A stretch of 64,000 nucleotides of DNA from Bacillus sp. V3-13. Lineage in GTDB: Bacteria; Bacillota; Bacilli; Bacillales; Cytobacillaceae. The notes under the pieces are model-generated. The model ran no database searches. It saw only the letters and a program-made list of their open reading frames with translations, and had not been told where the DNA came from. Positions 27,003-35,585 of the stretch are shown here, piece after piece. The position numbers and the translations under genes are program-made. Location of the stretch: the NCBI RefSeq assembly GCF_002860165.1, contig NZ_PGUZ01000029.1:62001-126000 (forward strand). The letters run 5' to 3'. Each line of letters starts with the position of its first letter. Positions within the stretch are counted from its first letter, which is position 1.

Positions 27003-28151
27003 ATGAAAATATTAGCGATAGAGCCGACTCCAAGCCCGAATACGATGAAGATTATTTTGGACAGGGAGCTGCCAATGGGCCAGAGCAATAACTATAAAAA
27101 AGACCATGCTGAAGGCGCACCGGATCTAATCAAATCGATCCTTAATGTTGAAGGCGTCAAAGGTGTTTATCACGTTGCCGACTTTTTGGCTGTAGAAAGA
27201 AATGCGAAGTTCGACTGGAAACAAATCCTTCCGCAAGTAAGGCAAGCCTTTGGGGAAGAATCAAGCGATGACAGTGCAAAAAATCCGGTCATGAATGAGC
27301 ATTATGGTGAAATAAAAGTGCAGGTGCAAATTTTTAAAGGCATCCCGATGCAAGTGAAGTTAACGGATGGAGCGGAAGAAAAGCGTTTTGGCCTCCCTGA
27401 AGTATTTTTAAAAGCTTTGGCAAACGTTCAGAACCCCTCCGATAATGTTGTCATGGAACGAAAATGGCATGACTTCGGAATTCGCTTTGGAGACATGGAG
27501 CAAGTCGGACAGGAGGTTGTTGAAGAACTGATTGCTTCCTATCCGGAGGAACGCCTGAACGATTTGGTCAAACAAGCGGCCAATCCGGATAAAACCAACC
27601 AGGCAGCTGCAGAGAGGCGAAAGAAAGTAAAACTGACTCCAGACAGTTTAAATGATCCGGACTGGAGGAAGCGTTATCAGCTTTTTGAACAAATGGAAGA
27701 CCCTGAACTGGCAGATTTGCCGTTGCTTGAAAAAGCACTGGATGATGAAAAGGCATCGATTCGCAGGCTTGCTGTCGTTTATCTTGGCATGATCGAGGAT
27801 CCGCAGGTTTTGCCGCTGCTCTACAAAGCGCTGGAGGACAAATCGGTGACAGTGCGGCGCACGGCAGGGGACTGTTTATCGGACCTGGGCTTTGAGCAGG
27901 CGATGAGCAAAATGACAGATGCGTTGAAAGACAGCAGCAAGCTGGTCCGCTGGCGTGCCGCAATGTTTTTATATGAAGTTGGTGATGAAAGCGTCCTGCC
28001 TGCTTTAAGAGCAGCTGAAGATGATCCCGAGTTTGAAGTGAGCATGCAGATCAAACTGGCAATTGCCCGGATCGAAGGCGGAGAGGCGGCGAAGGGATCC
28101 GTCTGGAAACAGATGACCGAGGCAAGAAAACGGGGAGAAGAGCAGGCATAA
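27003..28151 (+). CDS. ypgR: CvfC-like protein: Nfu N-terminal domain plus HEAT repeats (YpgR)
   Basis: 382 residues. Residues 1-85 match the Nfu_N scaffold domain (EPTPSPNTMKIILD). Residues ~205-360 contain HEAT-type helical repeats (RRLAVVYLGMIEDPQVLPLL, VRRTAGDCLSDLG, VRWRAAMFLYEVGDESVLPAL). This is the conserved virulence factor C family, YpgR in B. subtilis. There is no CxxC, so it is not itself an Fe-S donor. AAAGGGTG precedes ATG 27003. Confidence 0.9.
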   Translation: MKILAIEPTPSPNTMKIILDRELPMGQSNNYKKDHAEGAPDLIKSILNVEGVKGVYHVADFLAVERNAKFDWKQILPQVRQAFGEESSDDSAKNPVMNEHYGEIKVQVQIFKGIPMQVKLTDGAEEKRFGLPEVFLKALANVQNPSDNVVMERKWHDFGIRFGDMEQVGQEVVEELIASYPEERLNDLVKQAANPDKTNQAAAERRKKVKLTPDSLNDPDWRKRYQLFEQMEDPELADLPLLEKALDDEKASIRRLAVVYLGMIEDPQVLPLLYKALEDKSVTVRRTAGDCLSDLGFEQAMSKMTDALKDSSKLVRWRAAMFLYEVGDESVLPALRAAEDDPEFEVSMQIKLAIARIEGGEAAKGSVWKQMTEARKRGEEQA

Positions 28152-28190
28152 TGAAAAAATCTTCAAAATGATTGCGTTTTTTTTTATCAT

Positions 28191-28233
28191 AAACCGAATG
28201 TTGGATATAGAAAACTCAACATTCGGTTTTTAA
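28191..28233 (+). terminator. Terminator of ypgR
   Basis: AAACCGAATGTTG and CAACATTCGGTTT form a perfect 13-bp stem, followed by TTTAATT. Confidence 0.92.
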
Positions 28234-28293
28234 TTTCAGGGCAGCTTCAAAAAGTTTCTCCCGAAAGCGCTTTCTGTCAAACTGATATATTAA

Positions 28294-28308
28294 AATTTTA
28301 TGAAAATT
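28294..28308 (+). promoter_or_regulatory. CodY operator upstream of ilvD
   Basis: AATTTTATGAAAATT matches the CodY consensus AATTTTCWGAAAATT with one mismatch and ends one base before the ilvD -35 hexamer. Confidence 0.75.
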
Positions 28309-28309
28309 G

Positions 28310-28338
28310 TTGAAATTACTGGCGAAAGGGTCTATATT
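28310..28338 (+). promoter_or_regulatory. ilvD promoter
   Basis: TTGAAA (28310-28315), 17 bases, TATATT (28333-28338). Confidence 0.7.
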
Positions 28339-28372
28339 TGTAAGAAACGATTTTTAGAAGGTGGAGATAGCT

Positions 28373-30082
28373 GTGAGAGATTTAAGAATCAAAAGTCATG
28401 TGATCAGTGATGATGAAAAAAGGGCACCGAATCGCGCGATGCTGCGTGCAGTAGGTTTTTCTGACGAGGATTTTAAAAAGCCGATGATTGGAATTGCGAG
28501 CACCTGGAGCGAAGTAACTCCATGCAATATACATATTAATGATTTGGCTTTCAAAGCAAAGGATGGTGCGCGCGAGGCGGGCGGTGCGCCGCTCGTGTTC
28601 AACACGATCACGGTTTCTGACGGGATTTCGATGGGCACGGAAGGAATGCGATACTCGCTGCCGAGCCGCGACCTGATTGCCGATTCGATCGAAACGGTTG
28701 TTGGGGGGGAAAGTCTCGATGGCTTTGTTGCGATCGGCGGCTGTGATAAAAACATGCCCGGCTGCATGATGGCGATTGCCCGCATGAATCTGCCGTCCGT
28801 ATTTTTGTATGGAGGAACGATTAAGCCGGGAAAATTGCACGGACAAGATATCGATATTGTCTCTGCATTTGAAGGCGTTGGTCAATACAATGCGGGAGCG
28901 ATTGACCGCGAAGAACTTCACAAAATTGAATGCCATGCTTGTCCTGGGGCGGGATCGTGCGGTGGAATGTACACGGCTAATACGATGGCAAGTGCGATTG
29001 AAGCATTGGGGATGAGCTTTCCCGGAAGTGCTTCCAATCCTGCCGAAACGGACGAGAAACGTGCCGATTCGTTTGCTGCCGGACAGGCAGTTTACCGGCT
29101 GCTCGAACAGGATATTCGCCCGCGTGATATTTTAACGAAAGCAGCATTTGAAAATGCGATTACCGCAGTAATGGCACTTGGCGGCTCAACCAATGCGATT
29201 TTGCACTTGATGGCGATTGCACATGCTGCAGAAGTTGATCTATCATTGGACGATTTTAACCGGATCCAAAAGAAGGTTCCGCATCTTGCTGATTTGAAGC
29301 CGAGCGGCAAATACGTCATGCAGGACTTGCATAATGTAGGCGGTGTGCCGGCAGTGATGAAGATGTTGTTAAAAGAAGGGCTGCTTGATGGCAGCTGTTT
29401 AACGGTAACAGGCAAGACCCTTGCCGAGAACCTTGCGGAAGCCCCGGACTTGGCAGACGGCCAAAAAGTGATTTATCCGGTTAGCGAGCCGCTGAAACCG
29501 GCAGGTCCATTAGTCGTTTTATCCGGAAACCTTGCCCCGTCTGGAGCTGTAGCCAAAGTATCCGGCTTAAAGGTTAAGAAATTAACAGGTCCGGCGAAAG
29601 TATTTGATGATGAACCTTCAGCAACAGAAGCGGTGATGAATGGGGAGATTCAAGCCGGTGATGTCCTTGTCATCCGCTATGAAGGTCCGAAAGGCGGGCC
29701 TGGTATGCCAGAAATGCTTTCGATTTCAGGGATCCTCGTTGGAAAAGGTCTTGGCGAAAGCGTTGCGCTGTTAACAGACGGCCGTTTCTCAGGTGGAACC
29801 CATGGTCTTGTTGTTGGCCATATCGCACCTGAAGCTCAGGTTGGAGGCCCTATCGCCTTGATCAAGACCGGTGATGTGATCACGATTGACACCGAGAAAC
29901 AGGTGCTTTCTGTCGCCCTTGATGAAGATGAATTGGCAGAAAGAAAACAGGCTTGGTCTGCTCCGCCGCTTGTCAGCAGAGGAGCTCTTGCAAAGTATGC
30001 AAGACTCGTTTCCTGTGCATCAAAAGGGGCTGTTACCGATTTATTTGATGAAACTGAAGCAAAACAGCCGTTGAAGATATAA
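28373..30082 (+). CDS. ilvD: Dihydroxy-acid dehydratase
   Basis: 569 residues. Fe-S/Mg ligands lie in [13 protein letters not shown] and [19 protein letters not shown]; the C-terminal [15 protein letters not shown] is intact. It converts dihydroxy-isovalerate and dihydroxy-methylvalerate to the keto acids of valine and isoleucine synthesis. GTG 28373 is preferred: AAGGTGGAG lies six bases upstream. It stands alone rather than in a large ilv operon, with a CodY box at its promoter; ilvA is 7.6 kb downstream. Confidence 0.96.
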   Translation: MRDLRIKSHVISDDEKRAPNRAMLRAVGFSDEDFKKPMIGIASTWSEVTPCNIHINDLAFKAKDGAREAGGAPLVFNTITVSDGISMGTEGMRYSLPSRDLIADSIETVVGGESLDGFVAIGGCDKNMPGCMMAIARMNLPSVFLYGGTIKPGKLHGQDIDIVSAFEGVGQYNAGAIDREELHKIECHACPGAGSCGGMYTANTMASAIEALGMSFPGSASNPAETDEKRADSFAAGQAVYRLLEQDIRPRDILTKAAFENAITAVMALGGSTNAILHLMAIAHAAEVDLSLDDFNRIQKKVPHLADLKPSGKYVMQDLHNVGGVPAVMKMLLKEGLLDGSCLTVTGKTLAENLAEAPDLADGQKVIYPVSEPLKPAGPLVVLSGNLAPSGAVAKVSGLKVKKLTGPAKVFDDEPSATEAVMNGEIQAGDVLVIRYEGPKGGPGMPEMLSISGILVGKGLGESVALLTDGRFSGGTHGLVVGHIAPEAQVGGPIALIKTGDVITIDTEKQVLSVALDEDELAERKQAWSAPPLVSRGALAKYARLVSCASKGAVTDLFDETEAKQPLKI

Positions 30083-30100
30083 ATCCCCGGTTCCGCAAAA

Positions 30101-30147
30101 TTGCAATGCAAGCACCGCTTATAGTATGCTTGCATTGCAAACTTTTT
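30101..30147 (+). terminator. Terminator between ilvD and brxA
   Basis: TTGCAATGCAAGCA and TGCTTGCATTGCAA form a perfect 14-bp stem with ACTTTTT after it. The brxA ribosome site begins a few bases later, so brxA depends on readthrough or on a promoter not seen. Confidence 0.88.
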
Positions 30148-30162
30148 CGGGAGGGATATAAT

Positions 30163-30597
30163 ATGTCAATGGCATATGAAGAATATATGCGGCAAATGGT
30201 AAAACCGATGCGGGAAGAGCTTGTACGTGCAGGATTTGAAGAGCTGTCAACAGCTGATGAAGTTGAAGCGTTCATGGAAAACACAGATGGAACGTCCTTA
30301 GTCGTTGTTAATTCCGTTTGCGGTTGTGCAGCGGGGCTTGCCAGGCCGGCGGTAACCCAGGCGCTGTTAAGGTCGGATAAAAAACCTGACCGGCTTGTCA
30401 CCGTTTTTGCCGGGCAGGATAAAGAAGCAACGGCGAAAATGCGCGAGTATTTCACAGGGATCGAGCCTTCTTCTCCTTCGATGGCGCTTTTAAAAGGAAA
30501 AAAGGTTGTCCATTTTATCCCCCGTCATGATATTGAAGACCATTCGATGGAAGAGATTATGGACAATCTGACAGCAGCATTTGAAGCCCATTGTTAA
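30163..30597 (+). CDS. brxA: Bacilliredoxin BrxA (YphP)
   Basis: 144 residues. The thioredoxin-like active site is the atypical CGC motif in NSVCGCAAGLARP. BrxA removes bacillithiol from S-bacillithiolated proteins after oxidative stress. It sits directly after ilvD, as in B. subtilis. ATG 30163 follows GGGAGGGATA. Confidence 0.94.
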   Translation: MSMAYEEYMRQMVKPMREELVRAGFEELSTADEVEAFMENTDGTSLVVVNSVCGCAAGLARPAVTQALLRSDKKPDRLVTVFAGQDKEATAKMREYFTGIEPSSPSMALLKGKKVVHFIPRHDIEDHSMEEIMDNLTAAFEAHC

Positions 30598-30622
30598 AAA
30601 GGATGTCTATGACGTCCTTTTT
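30598..30622 (+). terminator. Terminator of brxA
   Basis: AAAGGATGTC/GACGTCCTTT stem with loop TAT and one G-T pair, ending TTTTTAT. Confidence 0.82.
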
Positions 30623-30651
30623 ATCATTTATGCTGCAAAACAGGTGAAGTA

Positions 30652-30741
30652 AATGTTTATCACAACAGCAGGGCGAACAAACGAAATCATGATAGAAACG
30701 GCAAAATTTCATTTTGGGATCATTGAAAAAGAAAAAGGCTG
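30652..30741 (+). pseudogene. N-terminal remnant of a YpiP-like SAM methyltransferase
   Basis: A 29-codon ORF with a good CAGGTGAAG ribosome site. Its first residues MFITTAGRTNEIMIETAK look like the start of Bacillus YpiP-type methyltransferases (TTAGRTN is the typical beginning). It then stops and runs into a terminator. ypiP sits beside yphP/brxA in B. subtilis, so position supports a decayed gene. It could instead be an independent small peptide. Confidence 0.45.
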
Positions 30742-30765
30742 ACCGCAAAGCTCCAGCCTTTTTCC
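30732..30765 (+). terminator. Bidirectional terminator
   Basis: AAAAAGGCT pairs with AGCCTTTTT; A/T runs on both sides serve the remnant on plus and the 25-residue ORF on minus. Confidence 0.78.
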
Positions 30766-30779
30766 TATCCCTTTTTTTG

Positions 30780-30857
30780 TTAATCTGCAATGGCAAGGTA
30801 AACAAAATACGCCATCAACAACAGGCTCCCGATTACAAATGCAATTGACCAATCCAT
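30780..30857 (-). CDS. 25-residue single-span membrane peptide (KdpF-like pattern)
   Basis: Sequence begins MDWSIAFVIGSLLLM and ends YFVYLAIAD: one membrane helix with a short acidic end. A G-rich ribosome site (AAAGGGGGG) precedes the ATG and a terminator follows. The pattern resembles KdpF, the ~29-residue stabilising subunit of the Kdp potassium ATPase, but no kdpABC genes are nearby. Too short for confident family assignment. Confidence 0.5.
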   Translation of the reverse strand: MDWSIAFVIGSLLLMAYFVYLAIAD

Positions 30858-31083
30858 CAGCCAGCCCCCCTTTGCTTTACTATCTCCAATATAAAACAAC
30901 TTGCCCAAATATAAAAAGATATAGTTCTATTAACCATTGAAAAATATTTGAAACCAATTTTCCTTTTATTCGTAAAAAGAAGTATAATAAATTTTAAGAA
31001 TGCAATCTGGCAGTTTGTTAACAATCTTTCATCAAGTATTTTCAAAGACTTTCAGAAAAATTGCTTCGAAGGGAAAGAGTTTC

Positions 31084-31686
31084 ATGCCAAAATGGCTCAG
31101 GAAATCCTTTGTTATTCTCGTCACTATTTTAACGTTTGGATTGATTACGCCGTCCCAGGCGTTCCTTTATGATGGAGTCCATTCTGGCAAATCGGCGAAG
31201 CGGGATAGCTTTGAAACAAAACCTGCTCAAACTGCACCTGATTTTCAGCTTCCCGCAGATAGCAGCCAGCCTTTATCAGACAGGGAAGTATTTGTCGGGC
31301 ACATCATGAAAGAGGCAGAGGAACAATCGATGCTTAAATTTGGTTCGAAAATTAAACCGTATATTGAAGATGAATTTAAAGAAATCATTTTACCTGAAAT
31401 GGAAAAAGCAATCGATCAGGTGATTGCCGGGCATCCGGAAGAAGACTTAACGAATCTGGCGATTACGGAAGCACCTGGCAACGGCCAATCCGAAAAAATC
31501 TTTCATATTTTCAACCGCGTTACGAAAAAAGATATTCTCCGTTTTCACGTCAGAAGAGATCATCCTCCGCAGGCAGGTTTTTGGTTCAATTTTCATTATC
31601 ATACCCATCATGACCAGTTTCAGGCCCATCATGATCTCGGCTCAATCTATTGGGATAAAAACACTCCTCCGAAATGGATGAGTTAA
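31084..31686 (+). CDS. ypjP: YpjP family exported protein
   Basis: 200 residues. An N-terminal signal-like segment (KSFVILVTILTFGLITPSQA) is followed by a conserved C-terminal block: FHVRRDHPP, FWFNFHYHTHHD and LGSIYWDKNTPPKWMS, nearly the same as B. subtilis YpjP. The histidine-rich region suggests metal binding. ATG 31084 follows AAGGGAAAGAG; the 28-residue upstream extension starts next to a TATAAT and is unlikely. Function unknown. Confidence 0.85.
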   Translation: MPKWLRKSFVILVTILTFGLITPSQAFLYDGVHSGKSAKRDSFETKPAQTAPDFQLPADSSQPLSDREVFVGHIMKEAEEQSMLKFGSKIKPYIEDEFKEIILPEMEKAIDQVIAGHPEEDLTNLAITEAPGNGQSEKIFHIFNRVTKKDILRFHVRRDHPPQAGFWFNFHYHTHHDQFQAHHDLGSIYWDKNTPPKWMS

Positions 31687-31730
31687 TCTAATTGAAAATG
31701 GCCCCGGTTTATGAAAAAATAAATAGATGG

Positions 31731-31783
31731 ATTATTCTTTAGAAAAAAAAACTCGGCAATGCCGGGTCTTTCTAAAGAATAAT
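31731..31783. repeat. 53-bp inverted repeat upstream of the TerC gene
   Basis: ATTATTCTTTAGAAA (31731-31745) and TTTCTAAAGAATAAT (31769-31783) are perfect 15-bp inverted arms enclosing a second hairpin ACTCGGC/GCCGGGT. On the minus strand the inner hairpin followed by nine T residues looks like a terminator, although no minus gene is here. It ends 28 bases before the terC ATG. Confidence 0.6.
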
Positions 31784-31811
31784 TTAATGGTATTCAGGAG
31801 GAACTGCTAGA

Positions 31812-32600
31812 ATGACAGAAATATTTGAAGGCATTATTCATACGTATTCCCAGTTTTTCGATTGGGAAATGTGGGTAAATGTTTTAACGGATCCAGTCAG
31901 TTGGGGATATATCGGAACACTGGTGATTTTGGAAGGATTATTATCAGCTGATAACGCGCTTGTACTTGCAGTCATGGTAAAGCACCTGCCGGAAAAACAG
32001 CGCCGTAGAGCTCTTTTTTATGGGCTTCTTGGTGCCTATCTGTTCAGGTTTATCGCCATCGGTTTAGGACTGTTCCTGATTAAATTATGGTGGGTAAAGG
32101 TTCTCGGTGCAGCGTACCTGGCATGGCTGTCTATTAAATATTTTCTTGATAAACGAAAAAATACCGGCGAAAAAGAAGGAGAACCGGCGGGAATCAATCA
32201 AAGCGGCTTGCTGATCCGCTTGTTCGGTACATTTTGGGGAACGGTCGTTTCCGTAGAATTAATGGACGTTGCTTTCTCGGTAGACAGTGTTCTTGCGGCC
32301 TTTGGGGTCAGTGACCAGGTCTGGGTTCTCTTGCTCGGCGGAATACTTGGCGTTCTGATGATGCGTGGTGTTGCAGGAGTATTCCTGAAGCTGATTATGA
32401 ATATTCCCGAGCTTGAAACAGCTGCCTATATTTTAATCCTGCTCATTGCAGCGAAAATGTTCGCAAGCGTATGGGGATTCCATTTAGACCACATATACTT
32501 CTTTCTCATCATTCTTGTAACATTTGCAGCGACATTAGCAGTTCACTATTACAATAAGAAAAAAGCCAGCGTCAATAAAGAAGAGCATATGCAGCAATAA
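31812..32600 (+). CDS. TerC family membrane protein, probable manganese exporter
   Basis: 262 residues, about seven membrane helices. TerC signatures: LEGLLSADNALVLAVM with the acidic pair in helix 2, and VSVELMDVAFSVDSVLAAFG. Relatives in B. subtilis (YceF/MeeF, YkoY/MeeY) export Mn2+ and support metalation of secreted enzymes. CAGGAGGA precedes ATG 31812. A long hairpin lies in the leader, but it does not match the yybP-ykoY manganese riboswitch consensus. Confidence 0.9.
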   Translation: MTEIFEGIIHTYSQFFDWEMWVNVLTDPVSWGYIGTLVILEGLLSADNALVLAVMVKHLPEKQRRRALFYGLLGAYLFRFIAIGLGLFLIKLWWVKVLGAAYLAWLSIKYFLDKRKNTGEKEGEPAGINQSGLLIRLFGTFWGTVVSVELMDVAFSVDSVLAAFGVSDQVWVLLLGGILGVLMMRGVAGVFLKLIMNIPELETAAYILILLIAAKMFASVWGFHLDHIYFFLIILVTFAATLAVHYYNKKKASVNKEEHMQQ

Positions 32601-32605
32601 GGACA

Positions 32606-32643
32606 AAAAGGGATCTGACGGACGTGCGGGTCCCTTTCTTTTT
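32606..32643 (+). terminator. Terminator of the TerC gene
   Basis: AAAGGGA pairs with TCCCTTT with a GC-rich interior, followed by CTTTTT. Confidence 0.75.
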
Positions 32644-32719
32644 AAACTTGCCGATGCAAGCAAAAAACGGTATGAAACATTTTTCTTCATAACTATAGAT
32701 TTTCCACACCTGACAAATC

Positions 32720-32965
32720 CTAATCCGGCCGGACCAGCCATTTTTTTAAATAAAAGTACAGAGCTCCGCAGCTGCCGTATAAAATGATAAACAACAAAAC
32801 AGCCATAAATACAGATGGCAGGACAGGCGAGAGCAGCAACGTAAACAAAAGCGCGTAAAAAAATAAATCAGCCAAAACTAAATAACCGGATACCATCACG
32901 GCTTGAACCGCTTGTAATTCTGCCTGTATATAGTGGGCCTGGGTTCTCCTGACTAAAAATCTCAT
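32720..32965 (-). CDS. Small two-helix membrane protein
   Basis: 81 residues, two membrane helices (VSGYLVLADLFFYALLFTLLL and a second ~50-70) between a basic N-terminus and a basic/acidic tail. GAAGGTGA precedes the ATG, and this site lies within a leader hairpin. No family recognised. Confidence 0.6.
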   Translation of the reverse strand: MRFLVRRTQAHYIQAELQAVQAVMVSGYLVLADLFFYALLFTLLLSPVLPSVFMAVLLFIILYGSCGALYFYLKKWLVRPD

Positions 32966-32970
32966 CGCTG

Positions 32971-33024
32971 TTCACCTTCTTCATTTTTGTACTCAACTAT
33001 ATGCGAGGACAAGAAGAAAGGTGA
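32971..33024 (-). promoter_or_regulatory. Leader hairpin covering a ribosome site
   Basis: On the minus strand CACCTTTCTTC (33023-33013) can pair with GAAGAAGGTG (32982-32973) with one bulge; the latter contains the ribosome site of the membrane protein gene. This could sequester translation initiation. Confidence 0.35.
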
Positions 33025-33066
33025 GACACCACCGCAGGCTGTTTATATATATTTACAAAATTTGAT

Positions 33067-33474
33067 TCATGCTCCTGGAAAATTCATTTGGAAATCCGGC
33101 GGCGATTGACAATAGATCAAATGGGAAAAACAACGGCAATCCGAAGAACCAAACCCTTTTACAGGATACATGCCGGCCGTTTCCTTCCTTAATTTCTCAG
33201 CAAGCGCGCACTCTCCAATAGTAGCTTCATATGTTATAATTTTTATAACTTTTCCAAGGGGTCTCAGATAATCAAAATGCCATCTCTTTTTCTTGTCTAC
33301 CTTCAAGTGCCGCGAAATTCTGCTTGTCATATTTCGTTTGGCGCTTCCTACGTAAATATAGGTTCCTTCCTGGAAATGAAACCTTCCAAGCCGTCCTATA
33401 TGAATGGTTCCTTCTTTTTCAACCTTTAAAAAAACAGCATAAAGAGTGTGCAAATGATTAATACAATCTTCCAT
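33067..33474 (-). CDS. DUF123/GIY-YIG domain nuclease-like protein
   Basis: 135 residues. GIY-YIG core: LYAVFLKVEKEGTI, GTYIYVGSAKRNMTSRISRHL, then HFDYLRPLGKVI and late cysteines GSSDCRCFSHLIYC typical of DUF123 proteins. Probably a small nuclease; target unknown. I chose ATG 33474 after GGAGGTTC. Only 37 bases separate it from the divergent peptidase gene, so their control elements must overlap coding DNA. Confidence 0.82.
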   Translation of the reverse strand: MEDCINHLHTLYAVFLKVEKEGTIHIGRLGRFHFQEGTYIYVGSAKRNMTSRISRHLKVDKKKRWHFDYLRPLGKVIKIITYEATIGECALAEKLRKETAGMYPVKGFGSSDCRCFSHLIYCQSPPDFQMNFPGA

Positions 33475-33511
33475 CTTATGAACCTCCAAGAATAGCAAAA
33501 GGGTGAATGAT

Positions 33512-34213
33512 ATGCGCAAAATTTTCCTTATGGCCATCGTCGGGACCGTTTCTTTATTATTGCTGGGAAATTCCCGCGCACCGATTCAAGGCATCAAATT
33601 ATCCAATGTTCCGGAGTCATCCGAACTTCATCAATATTTAACAGCCGGTTCACGTGAGTTGCTTGGAGACATGATCGTCGTCCCACAAGGTGATTTTGAT
33701 GAAAAAGAAGCTGCTTTAATGATAGCACGTGTTGGACAATTACCTGAACCGTTATTGCAGAAAATTAACAGGGCAGGAATCCTGCTTATCCTGTTTGAAG
33801 GAAAACTGACCGATAATCCGTCTGCAAGCCACTTATCGGGGATTGTTCCGCGCGGGTACAAAAGCGAGAAAGTTTGGGATGACGTCCCGGGTATTGGCGG
33901 CTCGAAACAGGTATTAGTGAAAATAGGGGCGAGTGAAAAGGGTATGGGACATGGCTCGGTCAATCTTGAACTTCACGAATTGGCCCATTCACTTGACCGC
34001 TATGTATTTAATCAGATCCGTTATAATCCATACTTCCTGAAGATTTGGCAAGAAGAGCGAATCGATTTGTTTCCAGGGATTGATTATTATCTGACCTTCC
34101 CTGAAGAGTATTTTGCAGAAATTTTTGCGATGTACTATTTAGGCGGTGAAAGCAGAGAGTTATTGAAAGAACGCGCCCCCCAATCGTATGAGTTTATTAA
34201 AGCATTAAAATAA
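33512..34213 (+). CDS. Secreted anthrax-lethal-factor-like metallopeptidase
   Basis: 233 residues. Residues 5-23 form a signal peptide or membrane anchor. The zinc site HELAH is at 155-159 and the glutamate-rich helix FPEEYFAEIFAMYYL at ~197-210 supplies the third ligand, as in the lethal-factor (ATLF) peptidase domain. There are no protective-antigen-binding domains, so it is the stand-alone form found in many Bacillaceae. AAAAGGGTG precedes ATG 33512. Confidence 0.82.
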   Translation: MRKIFLMAIVGTVSLLLLGNSRAPIQGIKLSNVPESSELHQYLTAGSRELLGDMIVVPQGDFDEKEAALMIARVGQLPEPLLQKINRAGILLILFEGKLTDNPSASHLSGIVPRGYKSEKVWDDVPGIGGSKQVLVKIGASEKGMGHGSVNLELHELAHSLDRYVFNQIRYNPYFLKIWQEERIDLFPGIDYYLTFPEEYFAEIFAMYYLGGESRELLKERAPQSYEFIKALK

Positions 34214-34280
34214 TTTTTTCGCGGGATCCTGTCATTTCTGGTAGAATAGATTACAGATTTTTGTCGAAGGACGTGAAATA

Positions 34281-35075
34281 ATGCAACAATATTTACAGCT
34301 ATGCAAGCATGTGCTGGAAAACGGCGTTAAGAAAGAAGATCGGACGGGAACAGGGACGATCAGCACCTTTGGTTACCAAATGCGCTTTAACCTGCAGGAA
34401 GGTTTTCCATTGCTGACAACCAAAAAGCTCCATTTACGATCAATTATCCACGAGCTTCTCTGGTTTTTAAAAGGAGATACAAACGTTCAATATTTGCAGG
34501 AAAATGGTGTGCGCATTTGGAATGAATGGGCTGACGAAAACGGGGAGCTCGGTCCGGTATACGGACACCAGTGGCGATCATGGACCGGGGCTGACGGGCA
34601 GACGATTGACCAAATCAGCGAGCTGATCAACCAAATAAAAAACAATCCGGATTCAAGAAGATTAATTGTAAATGCCTGGAATGTGGCTGAAATTGACAAG
34701 ATGGCCCTGCCTCCATGCCATTGCATGTTCCAGTTTTATGTCGCCGACGGAAAGCTGTCATGCCAGCTCTATCAGCGTTCTGCCGATGTCTTTCTCGGAG
34801 TCCCATTTAATATTGCATCTTACGCCTTATTAACGCTGATGATTGCAAAGGTGTGTGATCTTGAGCCAGGGGAGTTTATCCATACTTTCGGCGATGTCCA
34901 TATCTACCAAAATCATCTTGACCAGGTTAATCTTCAACTGGCGAGAGAGCCGCGGCCATTGCCAAAAATGAAGATTGACCGCGATGTGAAAGATATTTTT
35001 GATTATCGTTTTGAAGATTTTGTTCTTGAAGATTATGATCCGCATCCGCATATTAAAGGGGCTGTCAGCGTATGA
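34281..35075 (+). CDS. thyA: Thymidylate synthase
   Basis: 264 residues, E. coli-type. Catalytic Cys146 in [16 protein letters not shown] near the start and HIYQNHLDQ near the end. It methylates dUMP with methylene-tetrahydrofolate, releasing dihydrofolate. It overlaps dfrA by four bases (ATGA), the usual pairing because DHFR recycles its product. Confidence 0.98.
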   Translation: MQQYLQLCKHVLENGVKKEDRTGTGTISTFGYQMRFNLQEGFPLLTTKKLHLRSIIHELLWFLKGDTNVQYLQENGVRIWNEWADENGELGPVYGHQWRSWTGADGQTIDQISELINQIKNNPDSRRLIVNAWNVAEIDKMALPPCHCMFQFYVADGKLSCQLYQRSADVFLGVPFNIASYALLTLMIAKVCDLEPGEFIHTFGDVHIYQNHLDQVNLQLAREPRPLPKMKIDRDVKDIFDYRFEDFVLEDYDPHPHIKGAVSV

Positions 35076-35557
35076 TCTCATTAATCTGGGCGATGGATGA
35101 AAATCGCGTGATCGGCAAGGACAACCGGCTGCCGTGGCATCTGCCGGAAGATTTAAAGTTTTTTAAAAGAATGACGATGGGGCATCCTGTTGTAATGGGC
35201 CGGAAGACGTATGAATCCATTGGCCGCTTGCTGCCGGGCCGGGAAAATATCATTATTACGAGAAATCGTGATTATGAAGTTCCTGGGGCGACGTTATTTT
35301 ATTCGATTGCCGACTTTGTGGAATATGCGAACGGGCAAGGGGAAGAGTTTTTTGTGATTGGCGGAGCAGAAATTTTCAAAGAAATTTTTACAGCTGCTGA
35401 CCGCCTCTACTTAACACAAATTCACGCTGAATTTGAGGGAGATACATATTTTCCGGACTTTGATTTAAACGATTGGAAGCTTGTTTCAAAAGAGCCAGGT
35501 TTAAAAAACGAAAAAAATCCTTATGATTACGATTTTTTAATATATCATCGCAAGTAA
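35072..35557 (+). CDS. dfrA: Dihydrofolate reductase
   Basis: 161 residues. [15 protein letters not shown], active-site Asp27 and Trp22 ([12 protein letters not shown]), GRKTYESIG and VIGGAEIF (NADPH loop). Regenerates tetrahydrofolate for thyA and fhs. Confidence 0.98.
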   Translation: MISLIWAMDENRVIGKDNRLPWHLPEDLKFFKRMTMGHPVVMGRKTYESIGRLLPGRENIIITRNRDYEVPGATLFYSIADFVEYANGQGEEFFVIGGAEIFKEIFTAADRLYLTQIHAEFEGDTYFPDFDLNDWKLVSKEPGLKNEKNPYDYDFLIYHRK

Positions 35558-35584
35558 AAAAAAACAGCCGGCGGCTGTTTTTTT
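35557..35584 (+). terminator. Bidirectional terminator after dfrA
   Basis: AAAACAGCC pairs with GGCTGTTTT, with A-run before and T-run after. Confidence 0.9.
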
Positions 35585-35585
35585 G

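Noticed and set aside
31687..31811. Possible yybP-ykoY manganese riboswitch before the TerC gene
   Set aside because: None of the conserved riboswitch segments is present; only the long inverted repeat is seen.
34262..34268. TGTCGAA (Spo0A box) upstream of thyA
   Set aside because: Single 7-mers are expected several times by chance in 64 kb and this one overlaps the ribosome site of a housekeeping gene.
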